Shown one piece after another: positions 33,689 to 42,743 of a stretch of 64,000 bases of DNA. Under the pieces are notes generated by a model that was not told where the DNA came from, did no database searches, and saw nothing but the letters and a program-made list of their open reading frames with translations. The DNA is from Azoarcus sp. CIB (GTDB lineage Bacteria > Pseudomonadota > Gammaproteobacteria > Burkholderiales > Rhodocyclaceae): assembly GCF_001190925.1 (NCBI RefSeq), contig NZ_CP011072.1:3224001-3288000 (forward strand). The letters are read 5' to 3'. Both the position numbers and the translations under genes were made by a program. Positions within the stretch are counted from its first letter, which is position 1. The number at the start of each line of letters is the position of its first letter.

Positions 33689-35095
33689 ATGACCAAACGC
33701 GCGCCAAGCAGCCGGAACACCAAGCTCTTCGTCCTCGACACCAACGTGCTGATGCACGACCCGACCAGCCTGTTCCGCTTCGAGGAGCACGACGTGTTCG
33801 TGCCGATCATGACGCTGGAAGAGCTGGACAACAACAAGAAGGGCATGTCCGAAGTTGCCCGCAACGCGCGGCAGGCGAGCCGCATGATGGACGAGATCGT
33901 GAGCTCGTGCCCGGCCGACATCGCCGACGGCATCGAACTCAAGGCCCCGTCGCGGGAACTCGCGACGGGCAAGCTCTTCCTGCAGACCGAAGCGATCAAC
34001 ATGGCCCTGCCGGCGGCCCTGCCGACCGCGAAGGGCGACAACCAGATCCTCGCGGTGGTGATGCATTTGGCCGAACGCTTCCCCAAGCGGCCGGTAATCC
34101 TCGTCTCCAAGGACATCAACATGCGCATCAAGGCCCGCGCGCTGGGCCTCGACGCGCAGGACTACTTCAACGACAAGGTGCTGGAGGATACGGACCTCCT
34201 CTACACCGGCTGGCGCGAACTGCCAGTCGATTTCTGGGACACCCACGGCAAGGGAATGGAGTCCTGGAAGGAGGACGGAAGGGCCTATTACCGCATCAAG
34301 GGTCCGCTCGTGACCAGCATGCTGGTCAATGAGTTCGTGTTCCAGGACGGCGAATCACCGCTGCAGGCGTGGGTGAAGGAACGGGACGGGCGCAGCGCCC
34401 TGATCGAGACGCTGATCGACTACGCCCACAACAAGAACAACGTGTGGGGCATCACGGCGCGCAACCGCGAACAGAACTTCGCGCTCAACCTGCTGATGAA
34501 TCCGGAGATCGACTTCGTCACCCTGCTGGGCCAGGCGGGTACCGGCAAGACGCTGCTGACGCTCGCCGCGGCCCTGACGCAGGTGCTCGAAGCCAAGCGC
34601 TACTCGGAGATCATCATGACCCGGGTGACCGTGCCGGTCGGCGAGGATATCGGCTTCCTTCCGGGCACCGAGGAGGAGAAAATGGCGCCGTGGATGGGCG
34701 CGCTCGAGGACAACCTCGACGTGCTCAACGGCACGGCGGGCGAAGGCGGCGACTGGGGCCGCGCGGCCACACGCGACCTGATCCGCTCGCGCATCAAGAT
34801 CAAAAGCCTGAACTTTATGCGCGGGCGCACCTTCATCAACAAGTTCCTGATCATCGACGAGGCGCAGAACCTGACGCCGAAGCAGATGAAGACGCTGATC
34901 ACGCGCGCCGGCCCCGGCACCAAGGTGGTATGTCTCGGCAACATCGCGCAGATCGACACGCCCTACCTCACCGAAGGCAGCTCGGGCCTGACCTTCGTCG
35001 TCGACCGCTTCAAGGACTGGCCGCACTCCGGTCACATCACGCTGCAACGCGGCGAGCGCTCGCGCCTGGCCGATCACGCAGCGGAAGTGCTCTGA
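33689..35095 (+). CDS. PIN-PhoH family ATPase/ribonuclease
   Basis: 468-residue fusion of an N-terminal PIN nuclease domain (LFVLDTNVLMHDPTSLFRF with the acidic Asp, then VILVSKDINMRIKARALGLD) and a C-terminal PhoH ATPase domain (Walker A GQAGTGKTLLTLAA near 281-294, FLIIDEAQNLTPKQMKTLIT as Walker B and VVCLGNIAQID). This matches PhoH2/YlaK-type proteins, reported as RNA-unwinding ribonucleases. It follows bcp by 41 bp, so they may share a message. No antitoxin gene is adjacent. Confidence 0.93.
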   Translation: MTKRAPSSRNTKLFVLDTNVLMHDPTSLFRFEEHDVFVPIMTLEELDNNKKGMSEVARNARQASRMMDEIVSSCPADIADGIELKAPSRELATGKLFLQTEAINMALPAALPTAKGDNQILAVVMHLAERFPKRPVILVSKDINMRIKARALGLDAQDYFNDKVLEDTDLLYTGWRELPVDFWDTHGKGMESWKEDGRAYYRIKGPLVTSMLVNEFVFQDGESPLQAWVKERDGRSALIETLIDYAHNKNNVWGITARNREQNFALNLLMNPEIDFVTLLGQAGTGKTLLTLAAALTQVLEAKRYSEIIMTRVTVPVGEDIGFLPGTEEEKMAPWMGALEDNLDVLNGTAGEGGDWGRAATRDLIRSRIKIKSLNFMRGRTFINKFLIIDEAQNLTPKQMKTLITRAGPGTKVVCLGNIAQIDTPYLTEGSSGLTFVVDRFKDWPHSGHITLQRGERSRLADHAAEVL

Positions 35096-35100
35096 CGCCC

Positions 35101-35130
35101 GCCGGGCGGTGGCCCCCGCACCGCCCCGGC
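35101..35130 (+). terminator. GC hairpin after phoH
   Basis: GCCGGGCGGTG (35101-35111) pairs with CACCGCCCCGGC (35119-35130) apart from one bulged base. It starts six bases after the phoH stop; no T-tract follows. Confidence 0.4.
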
Positions 35131-35167
35131 GATACCCCTGACCAGAGCCGGGAATTTGTCCTGGATC

Positions 35168-35197
35168 ATCCCGGCTTGCCGGGATGCAGCCTATAAT
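35168..35197 (+). promoter_or_regulatory. Perfect -10 box preceded by a 16-bp palindrome
   Basis: A perfect TATAAT lies at 35192-35197, 30 bp before the DUF294 gene. Directly upstream is a perfect inverted repeat ATCCCGGC-TT-GCCGGGAT (35168-35185) that covers the place of the -35 box. No consensus -35 is seen, so the promoter may need an activator, or the palindrome may be a repressor site. Confidence 0.5.
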
Positions 35198-35226
35198 GCG
35201 CAGGTTTTTTGCCTGCGAAAGCCCCC

Positions 35227-37125
35227 ATGCCCGCTGCCGCCCCGGAAATGCTGGTTGGAGCCAGTTCGGACTTCCTCACGCGCTTCTCGCCGTTCAACCG
35301 GATGGAGCCGGAGGCGCTCGAATTCCTCGCCGAACGCGCGACCCTGGCGTTCCACGCGCGCGGCAGCGAAATCCTGACGCCGGAGATGGGGCAGCCGACG
35401 CACTTCCACATCGTGCAGCGCGGCAAGGTACAAGCCCGCCAGCTCGGCCCGGCGAGCGTCACCGACTACGCCGCGATGACGCTCGGACCGGGCGAATGCT
35501 TCCCGATCGGCGCGATCTCGGCGCAACGTCCCTCCACCAACGCCTACGTCGCGGTGAAGGACAGCTTCGTATTCCAGCTGCCGGCGGAAGACTTCCTCAA
35601 GCTCATGCAGATGAGCCCCGTCTTCCACGTCTTCTGCACGCAGTACATCGCCAGCCTGCTCAACCAGTCGCGCCAGCAGCTGCAGAGCACCTTCGCGCAG
35701 CGAGCGGCCGAGCAGCAGACGATGACGACGCCGCTCGGCCAACTGGTGAAGAAGGCGCCGATCTTCGTCACGCCGGACAGCTCGATCCGCGCCGCGCTCG
35801 AGAAGATGTCCGAGATGCGCATCGGCTGCATGGTGATCACCGACGCCGAGCAGAAACCGCTCGGGATCCTCACGCAAAGCGACCTGCTGCCCCGCGTCGT
35901 GCTGCCGGGCCTCGACCTGCAGCGTCCGATCGGCGACGTGATGACCGCAACGCCACACGTCATGTCGGCTTCCGACTCGGCCTACGACGCCGCCCTCGAA
36001 ATGGCGACGCACGGCGTGCGCCACCTGCTGGTGGTCGACTCCGATGGCCGGCTGAAGGGCGTGGTTTCCGAGCGCGACCTGTTCACGCTGCAGCGCATCG
36101 GTTTGCGCCAGATCCGCTCCAGCATCGAAGGTGCGGACGACCTCGAAGCCCTGCAGCGCGCCAGCCGCGACATCCGTCAGCTCGCGCTCAACCTCATCGC
36201 CCAAGGCATCGGCGCGGAGCAGCTGACGCAGTTCATCTCGGCGCTCAACGATGCCCTGACCTGCCGCATCATCGACCTCGCGCGCGCAAGGCACGACCTT
36301 TACGGCATCGATTACGCATGGCTGGCCTTTGGCTCGGAAGGCCGCCACGAGCAGACGCTGTCGTCCGACCAGGATAACGGCATCATCTATGCCTGCCCCG
36401 ACGGCGCGGACCAGGCCGCGCTGAAGAACCGCCTGCTGGCCTGCGCCAAAGAGGTGAACGAGAACCTCGCCGCCTGCGGCTTCCCGCTGTGCAAGGGCAA
36501 CATCATGGCGAGCAATCCCGAGCTGTGCCTCACGCTCGAGGAATGGAAGGGGCGCTTCGGCGACTGGATCCGCGAACCCGACCCGCAGGCCCTGCTCAAC
36601 GCGACGATCTTCTTCGACTACCGCGTACTATGCGGCAACGAACGCCTGGGCGACCAGCTGCGCGCGTGGCTCAACCGCACGGCGAAGGCCTACTCCAACT
36701 TCCTGCGCCTGATGGCGTCGAACGCGCTGCAGGTCGCGCCGCCGCTCGGGCGCATCCGCGATTTCGTCGTCGAGGACGACGGCACGATAGACCTGAAGAA
36801 GTCGGGGGCACGCCTGTTCGTCGACGTCGCACGCATCCTCGCGCTGCGCGCCGACGTCGCATCGAGCAGCACCGTGCAGCGGCTGCGCCAGGCGGGCAAC
36901 CGGATGGGCATGCCAGCCGAGGAGATCGCCGCGCTGATCGACGGCTTCCACTTCATCCAGCTGCTGCGCCTGCGCGCGCAGCACCTCGACACCGAACACG
37001 ACGCGCCGGGCGACAACTGCATCGACCCGGACACGCTCAACGAACTCGACCGGCGCATCCTCAAGGAAGCGTTCCGGCAGGCCCGCAAGCTGCAGCTGCG
37101 GCTGAAGCTCGACTACCAGCTATGA
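35227..37125 (+). CDS. cNMP-binding / CBS / DUF294 nucleotidyltransferase protein
   Basis: Putative signalling protein of 632 residues from the ATG at 35227 (a TTG at 35209 is in frame). Order: cyclic-nucleotide-binding-like domain (about 12-130, FSPFNRMEPEALEFLAERAT), a CBS pair (about 160-285, with DGRLKGVVSERDLF), a DUF294 nucleotidyltransferase domain with GSEGRHEQTLSSDQDNG near 369-385 whose acidic residues fit the GlnD-like metal site, and a C-terminal helical DUF294_C domain. It resembles GlnD-type uridylyltransferases, but target and nucleotide are unknown. The stop overlaps the start of the next gene (ATGA). Confidence 0.9.
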   Translation: MPAAAPEMLVGASSDFLTRFSPFNRMEPEALEFLAERATLAFHARGSEILTPEMGQPTHFHIVQRGKVQARQLGPASVTDYAAMTLGPGECFPIGAISAQRPSTNAYVAVKDSFVFQLPAEDFLKLMQMSPVFHVFCTQYIASLLNQSRQQLQSTFAQRAAEQQTMTTPLGQLVKKAPIFVTPDSSIRAALEKMSEMRIGCMVITDAEQKPLGILTQSDLLPRVVLPGLDLQRPIGDVMTATPHVMSASDSAYDAALEMATHGVRHLLVVDSDGRLKGVVSERDLFTLQRIGLRQIRSSIEGADDLEALQRASRDIRQLALNLIAQGIGAEQLTQFISALNDALTCRIIDLARARHDLYGIDYAWLAFGSEGRHEQTLSSDQDNGIIYACPDGADQAALKNRLLACAKEVNENLAACGFPLCKGNIMASNPELCLTLEEWKGRFGDWIREPDPQALLNATIFFDYRVLCGNERLGDQLRAWLNRTAKAYSNFLRLMASNALQVAPPLGRIRDFVVEDDGTIDLKKSGARLFVDVARILALRADVASSSTVQRLRQAGNRMGMPAEEIAALIDGFHFIQLLRLRAQHLDTEHDAPGDNCIDPDTLNELDRRILKEAFRQARKLQLRLKLDYQL

Positions 37126-37766
37126 ACTGGCTCACCCGCCTGCTCGGCACCCGCACGGACACGGCCTCGCTCGACGCCGCGCTGCGCGACGCCATCGCAA
37201 GCTGGGAGGCGCTTCCGGCGCCCGAACTGGGCAGCGCGCATTTCGAGACGCGCTACGTCGTCATCAACACCGAGGCCACCGGACTCGACCTCGACAAGGA
37301 CCGCCTGCTCGCGGTCGCGGCGATTGCGATCGACCGCGAGCACCTGTCGCCGCACGACAGCTATTACGCCCCACTGGAGCCCGATGCGGCGACGGCGCTG
37401 ACGAATCTGCTCACGTTTGCCGGGAAAGGCCCGGTCGTGGTCTTCAACGCGTCGTTCAACCGCAGCCTGCTCGAACGCGCGCTCGACGAACACCTCGGTC
37501 TCACGCCCGACTGGACCTGGCTGGACCTGCACTGGCTCCTGCCTGCCCTCTACGACGAACACATCGACGGACCGGCCCGCCTTGCCGACTGGATGAAAGC
37601 CTTCGGCATCGAGACGTTCCAGCGCCACCACGCGCTGGGCGACGCCTGGGCGATCGCACAGCTGATGCTGGCCGCGCAGGCGCGCGCACGCGCGCTCGGT
37701 CTGAACACCCCACGCAGCCTGGCGGACCTGGAACACAGCCGCCGACAGTTGAGGCGCCACGGATGA
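37122..37766 (+). CDS. DnaQ-fold (DEDDh exonuclease-like) protein with lost metal ligands
   Basis: Protein of 214 residues with the layout of a 3'-5' exonuclease, but probably not a normal one. Motif I reads VVINTEATGLD, so the first catalytic Asp is N49 while E51 is kept. Motif II reads VVFNASFN, so its Asp is N113. Motif III is intact, HHALGDA with H169 and D174. Two of the four acidic metal ligands of the DEDDh set are therefore Asn. Its ATG overlaps the stop of the DUF294 gene and its stop overlaps the NlpC/P60 start. Pairing of DUF294 proteins with DnaQ-like proteins is common; a nucleotide- or nucleic-acid-binding role is inferred. Confidence 0.87.
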   Translation: MNWLTRLLGTRTDTASLDAALRDAIASWEALPAPELGSAHFETRYVVINTEATGLDLDKDRLLAVAAIAIDREHLSPHDSYYAPLEPDAATALTNLLTFAGKGPVVVFNASFNRSLLERALDEHLGLTPDWTWLDLHWLLPALYDEHIDGPARLADWMKAFGIETFQRHHALGDAWAIAQLMLAAQARARALGLNTPRSLADLEHSRRQLRRHG

Positions 37767-38338
37767 ATAGAATTTCCCCCGCACGACCCATGCATCACCG
37801 CCTGACGACCCGTATCGTTGCACTGCTCGCCACGACAACCCTGTTGATCGCCCCGCCGGCGGGCGCCGTGGACACGCCCACTCCAGCGGACCAGGCCGCC
37901 GAGGCGACGTCGTCCTTCGACCGCTACGGCACCGCGGCGCAGGATCTCATCAACCAGGGCATGGAGTATCTCGGGATCCGCTACCGCTTCGGCGGCAACT
38001 CGCCCGAGACCGGTCTCGACTGCAGCGGGCTCGTCCAGAACGTCTTCCGCAACGCCCTCGGTCTCAACCTGCCGCGCGCCGCGCGCGACATGGCCCGCGT
38101 CGGCGAAAAGGTCGGCGTGCAGGATCTCAAGCCGGGCGATCTCGTGTTCTTCAACACGATGCGCAAGGCCTTCTCGCATGTCGGCATCTACGTTGGCGAC
38201 GGCCGCTTCCTGCACGCCCCGTCCAGTGGCGGCGAGGTGCGCATCGACGAGATGAGCCAGAGCTACTGGGCGAAGCGCTTCAATGGCGCGCGCCGCATGG
38301 TTCCGGAAGGCGACCTGGGCCTGCCGCAGGCAAACTGA
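37763..38338 (+). CDS. Secreted NlpC/P60 family cell-wall endopeptidase
   Basis: Periplasmic peptidoglycan hydrolase of 191 residues. An N-terminal signal sequence ([20 protein letters not shown]) is followed by a single NlpC/P60 domain with catalytic C87 (LDCSGLV), H139 (FSHVGIYVG) and polar third residue H151 (FLHAP). GDLVFFNT is the conserved strand before the His. The ATG at 37763 overlaps the stop of the DnaQ-like gene; a second in-frame ATG at 37790 is possible. The Spr/MepS-type activity would cut D-Glu-meso-DAP cross-bridges. Confidence 0.92.
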   Translation: MNRISPARPMHHRLTTRIVALLATTTLLIAPPAGAVDTPTPADQAAEATSSFDRYGTAAQDLINQGMEYLGIRYRFGGNSPETGLDCSGLVQNVFRNALGLNLPRAARDMARVGEKVGVQDLKPGDLVFFNTMRKAFSHVGIYVGDGRFLHAPSSGGEVRIDEMSQSYWAKRFNGARRMVPEGDLGLPQAN

Positions 38339-38486
38339 CGGCCACAAGGCGGTCCGTTGGAAGCTGCAGTCGCTTCGACCGCGGGGTCGCCGACCGACGT
38401 TGCCGGAGACCATGGATTGCAGCGGTGCTCGTCCTTGTGGGAGGAGGCCGCCGCATGACGATCACAATCCGATAATCGCGATCTTT

Positions 38487-38505
38487 AAGGGGAGTTCGCC
38501 CCCTT
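38487..38505 (-). terminator. Hairpin downstream of etfA
   Basis: AAGGGG (38487-38492) / CCCCTT (38500-38505) with a 7-nt loop, just past the etfA stop and between convergent operons. The 171-bp gap shows nothing else that I can name. T-runs are short on both sides. Confidence 0.4.
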
Positions 38506-38509
38506 CTAC

Positions 38510-39403
38510 TCAGATTTGCGCGGCCAGCTCCGGCACAACTTCGAACAGATCGCCCACCAGGCCGTAGTCCGCCACCTGGAAGATCGGCGCTTCCGGATCC
38601 TTGTTGATCGCGACGATCACCTTGGAATCCTTCATGCCCGCGAGGTGCTGGATCGCGCCCGAGATGCCGACCGCGATGTAGAGCTGCGGCGCGACGATCT
38701 TGCCGGTCTGCCCGACCTGGTAGTCGTTGGGCACGTAGCCCGCGTCGACCGCGGCGCGCGAAGCACCCAGCGCGGCGCCGAGGGCGTCGGCGAGCGGCTC
38801 GAGCAGCTTGTGGTAGTTCTCGCTGTTACCGAGGCCGCGACCACCCGAAACGATGATCTTCGCCGCACCGAGTTCGGGACGTGCGCTCTTGGTCAGTTCG
38901 CGGCCCTTGACGGTCGTCAGACCCAGATCGGCACCGGCAGCGACGGCTTCCACGGCAGCGGAGCCACCCTGGCCGGCGGCTTCGAAGGCGGTCGTACGCA
39001 CGGTCATCACCTTCACGGCGTCGGCCGACTTCACGGTGGCCATCGCGTTGCCGGCATAGATCGGGCGCACGAAGGTGTCGGCCGACTCGATGCCGGTGAC
39101 GTCGGAAATCTGCGCCACATCGAGCAACGCGGCGACGCGCGGGGCGACGTTCTTGCCGTTGGCGGTGCTGGGGGCGAGGATGTGGGTGTAGCCTGCAGCA
39201 TTGGCGACAACCATAACGCGCACCTTGGCGACGCCCGCGACCTTTGCCGCCTGCTCGGCCGCCGCGCCGCAGTTGGCGCCGGCGATCAGCACGTGGACCT
39301 CAGTTGCCAACTGAGTACCGAGCTTGGCCGCGGCCGAAACGGTGTTGAGGGTCGCGGCCTTCAGGCTCGCGTTGTCGTGTTCTGCAATAACCAGGATCGC
39401 CAT
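38510..39403 (-). CDS. etfA: Electron transfer flavoprotein, alpha subunit
   Basis: FAD-binding subunit of ETF (FixB family), 297 residues. The C-terminal FAD domain signature is clear: [40 protein letters not shown] and [20 protein letters not shown]. It accepts electrons from acyl-CoA dehydrogenases and passes them to the quinone pool through ETF:quinone oxidoreductase, which is not in the window. It follows etfB by two bases. The acyl-CoA dehydrogenase at 41574-42728 is the obvious local partner. Confidence 0.97.
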   Translation of the reverse strand: MAILVIAEHDNASLKAATLNTVSAAAKLGTQLATEVHVLIAGANCGAAAEQAAKVAGVAKVRVMVVANAAGYTHILAPSTANGKNVAPRVAALLDVAQISDVTGIESADTFVRPIYAGNAMATVKSADAVKVMTVRTTAFEAAGQGGSAAVEAVAAGADLGLTTVKGRELTKSARPELGAAKIIVSGGRGLGNSENYHKLLEPLADALGAALGASRAAVDAGYVPNDYQVGQTGKIVAPQLYIAVGISGAIQHLAGMKDSKVIVAINKDPEAPIFQVADYGLVGDLFEVVPELAAQI

Positions 39404-39405
39404 GT

Positions 39406-40167
39406 TCAGATCACCTTCGCTTCGTTCTTGAGCTTGTCGACGAGTTGCGCGACGTCCGCAACGCGCACGCCGGCGCTGCGCTTGGGCGGCTCGGCCACTT
39501 TCAGCGTCGCCAGGCGCGGCGCGACATCGACACCGAGATCGGCCGGCTTGACGATGTCCAGCGGCTTCTTCTTCGCCTTCATGATGTTCGGCAGCGTCGC
39601 GTAACGCGGCTCATTGAGGCGCAGGTCGGTGGTGATGACCGCCGGCAGCTTGATCTCGAGGGTTTCGAGACCGCCGTCGATCTCGCGCGTCACGGTGGCA
39701 GCACCGTCGCCGAGCGCGACCTTCGACGCGAAGGTGGCCTGCGGCCAGCCCATCAGCGCGGCCAGCATCTGGCCGGTCTGGTTCGAGTCGTCGTCGATCG
39801 CCTGCTTGCCGCAGATCACGACCGTCGGCTGTTCCTTGTCGCACAGTGCCTTCAGCAGCTTCGCCACGGCGAGCGGCTGCAGCTCGGTGTCGCTCAGTTC
39901 ACCACACTCGACGAGGATGCCGCGGTCGGCGCCGATCGCCATCGCCGCGCGGATCGTTTCCTGGCAGGCCGCGACACCGCAGCTCACCGCCACGACCTCG
40001 GTCGCGATGCCGGCTTCCTTCAGCCGCACGGCTTCCTCGACGGCGATTTCGTCGAAGGGGTTCATGGACATCTTCACGTTCGCAATATCAACGCCCGTGC
40101 CGTCAGCCTTCACTCGCACCTTGACGTTGTAATCGACTACGCGTTTGACGGGTACCAGAATCTTCAT
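39406..40167 (-). CDS. etfB: Electron transfer flavoprotein, beta subunit
   Basis: AMP-binding subunit of ETF (FixA family), 253 residues. The start [20 protein letters not shown] and the segments [17 protein letters not shown] and [20 protein letters not shown] are diagnostic of the general beta-oxidation type of EtfB. It is immediately upstream of etfA. A terminator for the preceding transporter gene lies just before its start, so etfBA probably has its own promoter in the short gap, though I could not identify it. Confidence 0.97.
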   Translation of the reverse strand: MKILVPVKRVVDYNVKVRVKADGTGVDIANVKMSMNPFDEIAVEEAVRLKEAGIATEVVAVSCGVAACQETIRAAMAIGADRGILVECGELSDTELQPLAVAKLLKALCDKEQPTVVICGKQAIDDDSNQTGQMLAALMGWPQATFASKVALGDGAATVTREIDGGLETLEIKLPAVITTDLRLNEPRYATLPNIMKAKKKPLDIVKPADLGVDVAPRLATLKVAEPPKRSAGVRVADVAQLVDKLKNEAKVI

Positions 40168-40184
40168 TGCATCGTCCTTGTCAT

Positions 40185-40222
40185 GAAAAGCCCCTTGGCG
40201 GCGCGGCGGCCGGCAAGGGGCT
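40185..40222 (-). terminator. Terminator of the AAHS transporter gene
   Basis: AGCCCCTTG (40189-40197) pairs perfectly with CAAGGGGCT (40214-40222). Read on the minus strand the hairpin comes right after the transporter stop and is followed by TTTT, so it would stop transcription before etfB. Confidence 0.65.
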
Positions 40223-40239
40223 GAACACCGACCCTCAGA

Positions 40240-41508
40240 TCACTTCTGCGGGTCGTAGAGTTTTTCCTTGATGAACAGCGCCGGCACGAGGCCACACAGG
40301 AAATACGCACCGCCCATCACCAGAAAGCCCAGACCGATGGAGCCCTCGGTCGCAAGGTAGCCGATGACCGCCGGGGCGAAGGCCGCGCCGATGCGGCCGA
40401 CGTTGTAGGCGCCGCCAACCGCCGAACCGCGGATCCTGGTCTCGAAGCTCTCGGTCATGTACGTCGCATTGACGCCATAGGGAATGCCATAGATGAAACC
40501 GAACGCGATCATCAGATAGACGATGTTTTCGGGCGAATTGAAGAACACGATCACCGGCAGGAACACCGCGGCGCCGAAGCCGCCAAACGCATACACGACA
40601 CGCCTGCCGAACTTGTCTGCCATCCAGCCGGCGACGATCTTGCCGAGAATCATCGCAACATACGTGCCGACCATATACGCGGTCATCGACTTAAAGTTCA
40701 TGCCGAGCTCTTTTTCGAGATACGTCGGCATCCAGTTATTCACGCCGTAGTAGCCGAACTGCAGGAAGCCTGCCGTCAGCGACCACAGAATGAACATGCG
40801 CCGATGTGACGGATTGCCGAAGATGAGCTTCAGCGCGCTTTCCTTCGGTTCGGACGCGGCAGTAATTCCGGCAGCCTTGTCGGCGGCACGCTTGTCCCGC
40901 GCGGCCAGCCAAGCGGGCGGCTCGGGGACGATGCGCTGCATGATCACGGCCATGACGACCGGGACGATCGCGATATAGAACAGCCAGCGCCAGCCATACG
41001 TCGGCAGGATCCACCCGGCGAGCAAGGTCGCGACCACATAGCCGACGGACCAGCCTGCCTGCAGCGTGCCGAGCACGGTCGTGCGATGCTTGGTCGGCAC
41101 GTATTCGGCCATCAGCGTGTTGCAGACGACGTATTCCGCGCCGAGGCCGAGCGCCGCGATGAAGCGGAAAATCGCGAATTCCTCGAAGCTGTTCGTCGTA
41201 CCCAGCGCCGCGGTGCCGACCGAAAAGACGATGATCGTCCACACGACGGTGCGTACGCGACCGAAACGGTCGGCGGCCCAGCCACCGAAGATGCCGCCGA
41301 TCGCCATGCCGGCGAGCGTGATGCTGCCCAGCATGCCGGCTTCGACGTTCGTCAGGCCGAATTCCTTCTTGAGGCTGGACAGGCTGTACGACAGGAACAT
41401 CAGGTCGGCCCCGTCGACCATCAGTCCGAGGAACGCGAAGATGAATACCGCGATCCAGGTCTTTTCTTTTGCCGGGGCAGCAATCTGCCCGTTGGCCGTC
41501 ATTTCCAT
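40240..41508 (-). CDS. MFS transporter, aromatic acid/organic acid:H+ symporter (AAHS) type
   Basis: Inner-membrane carrier of 422 residues with 12 predicted helices. The start at 41508 (MEMTANGQIAAPAKEK) has AGAGGAGGAG four bases upstream. Helix 1 has the acidic motif MVDGADLMFLSYSL that parallels the DGxD motif of AAHS carriers, and the loop between helices 2 and 3 has GGWAADRFGRVRTVVW, the MFS signature. It lies between the acyl-CoA dehydrogenase and etfBA, so the substrate is probably the acid degraded by this cluster, for example a dicarboxylate. Acinetobacter dca clusters carry a comparable MFS carrier. Confidence 0.88.
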   Translation of the reverse strand: MEMTANGQIAAPAKEKTWIAVFIFAFLGLMVDGADLMFLSYSLSSLKKEFGLTNVEAGMLGSITLAGMAIGGIFGGWAADRFGRVRTVVWTIIVFSVGTAALGTTNSFEEFAIFRFIAALGLGAEYVVCNTLMAEYVPTKHRTTVLGTLQAGWSVGYVVATLLAGWILPTYGWRWLFYIAIVPVVMAVIMQRIVPEPPAWLAARDKRAADKAAGITAASEPKESALKLIFGNPSHRRMFILWSLTAGFLQFGYYGVNNWMPTYLEKELGMNFKSMTAYMVGTYVAMILGKIVAGWMADKFGRRVVYAFGGFGAAVFLPVIVFFNSPENIVYLMIAFGFIYGIPYGVNATYMTESFETRIRGSAVGGAYNVGRIGAAFAPAVIGYLATEGSIGLGFLVMGGAYFLCGLVPALFIKEKLYDPQK

Positions 41509-41573
41509 GACTCCTCCTCTAATATTGCTGAGCGCGTAACGGGGCGCTCCGGACCGAAAATCAATCCTGGGAC

Positions 41574-42728
41574 TCAGTTCGCGGCGTCGCGGATCATGTT
41601 GCGGGCGATCACGAGCTGCTGGATCTGCGTCGTGCCTTCGTAGATGCGGAACAGGCGCACGTCGCGGTAGAAGCGCTCGATGGCGTATTCGGAGACGTAT
41701 CCGGCACCCCCATGGATCTGGACAGCGCGATCGGCGACGCGGCCGCACATCTCGGAAGCGAACAACTTGCAGCACGAGGCTTCGGTGGAGATTTTTTCCC
41801 CCTTGTCGCGGCGGCGGGCGGCGTCGAGGATCATCGAGCGCGCGGCGTAGATTTCGGCCTTGCTGTCGGCGAGCATCGCCTGGATCAGCTGGAATTCGGC
41901 GATGGGCTTGCCGAACTGGCGGCGTTCCATCGCATAGCACAGCGCGTCGTCGAGCATGCGCTCGGCTGCCCCGACACAGATCGCGGAGATATGCAGCCGC
42001 CCCTTGTCGAGCACCTTCATCGCAGTCTTGAAGCCGACGCCTTCCTTACCGCCAATGATGTTTGCGACCGGCACGCGGCAGTCCTCGAAGATCACGTCGC
42101 TGGTGTGCGCGCCCTTCTGGCCCATCTTCTTGTCGGTCTTGCCCAGCGACAGCCCGGGGGTTCCCTTGTCGACGAGGAACGCGGTCACGCCACCCGCGCC
42201 CTTGTCTTCCGGGTTGGTTCGGGCCATGACGGTGTAGACGCCGGCTTCGGGCGCATTGGTGATGAAACGCTTCGTGCCGTTGAGGACGTAGTGGTCGCCC
42301 TCGCGTCGGGCAGTCGTGAGGAGCGATGCCGCGTCCGAGCCGGAGCCGGGTTCGGTCAGCGCGAACGAGGCGATCAGCTCGCCCGACGCCAGCTTCGGCA
42401 GGTAATACGCCTTCTGCTCCGGGGTGCCGTCGACGATCAGCCCTTGGGAGCCGATGCCGTTGTTCGTGCCGATCAGAGAGCGGAACGCGGGCGAGGTCCT
42501 TGCGATCTCGAACGCGACCAGCACTTCCTCTTCCATCGTCAGGCCGAGCCCGCCGTATTCCTCGGGGATGCACAGGCCGAACAGGCCGAGCTCGCGCATT
42601 TCGGCGACGATTTCGGCGGGGATCTCGTCGGTTTCCGCGACGAGCGACTCGGCGGGGACGAGCCGCTCGCGCACGAAACGCGAGAGGGTGTCGAGAAGGG
42701 CGTTAAGGGTTTCCTGGTCGCGAATCAT
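41574..42728 (-). CDS. Acyl-CoA dehydrogenase
   Basis: FAD enzyme of 384 residues that introduces the alpha-beta double bond in an acyl-CoA. Signatures are FALTEPGSGSDAASL (substrate and FAD contact), RRQFGKPIAEFQLIQ and QIHGGAGYVSEYAIERFYRD; the catalytic base is E364 in RIYEGTTQIQQ. It is 15 bp after iclR on the same strand and 65 bp before the transporter. Electrons should go to EtfBA. The substrate cannot be fixed from sequence; the neighbouring PaaH- and PcaF-like enzymes suggest a dicarboxyl-CoA. Confidence 0.94.
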   Translation of the reverse strand: MIRDQETLNALLDTLSRFVRERLVPAESLVAETDEIPAEIVAEMRELGLFGLCIPEEYGGLGLTMEEEVLVAFEIARTSPAFRSLIGTNNGIGSQGLIVDGTPEQKAYYLPKLASGELIASFALTEPGSGSDAASLLTTARREGDHYVLNGTKRFITNAPEAGVYTVMARTNPEDKGAGGVTAFLVDKGTPGLSLGKTDKKMGQKGAHTSDVIFEDCRVPVANIIGGKEGVGFKTAMKVLDKGRLHISAICVGAAERMLDDALCYAMERRQFGKPIAEFQLIQAMLADSKAEIYAARSMILDAARRRDKGEKISTEASCCKLFASEMCGRVADRAVQIHGGAGYVSEYAIERFYRDVRLFRIYEGTTQIQQLVIARNMIRDAAN

Positions 42729-42743
42729 CCTGTTTCCTAGTAC

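Noticed and set aside
35209-35226. TTG start at 35209 for the DUF294 protein
   Set aside because: The ATG at 35227 is a more usual start and the six extra residues carry no family feature; the alternative is noted in the entry.
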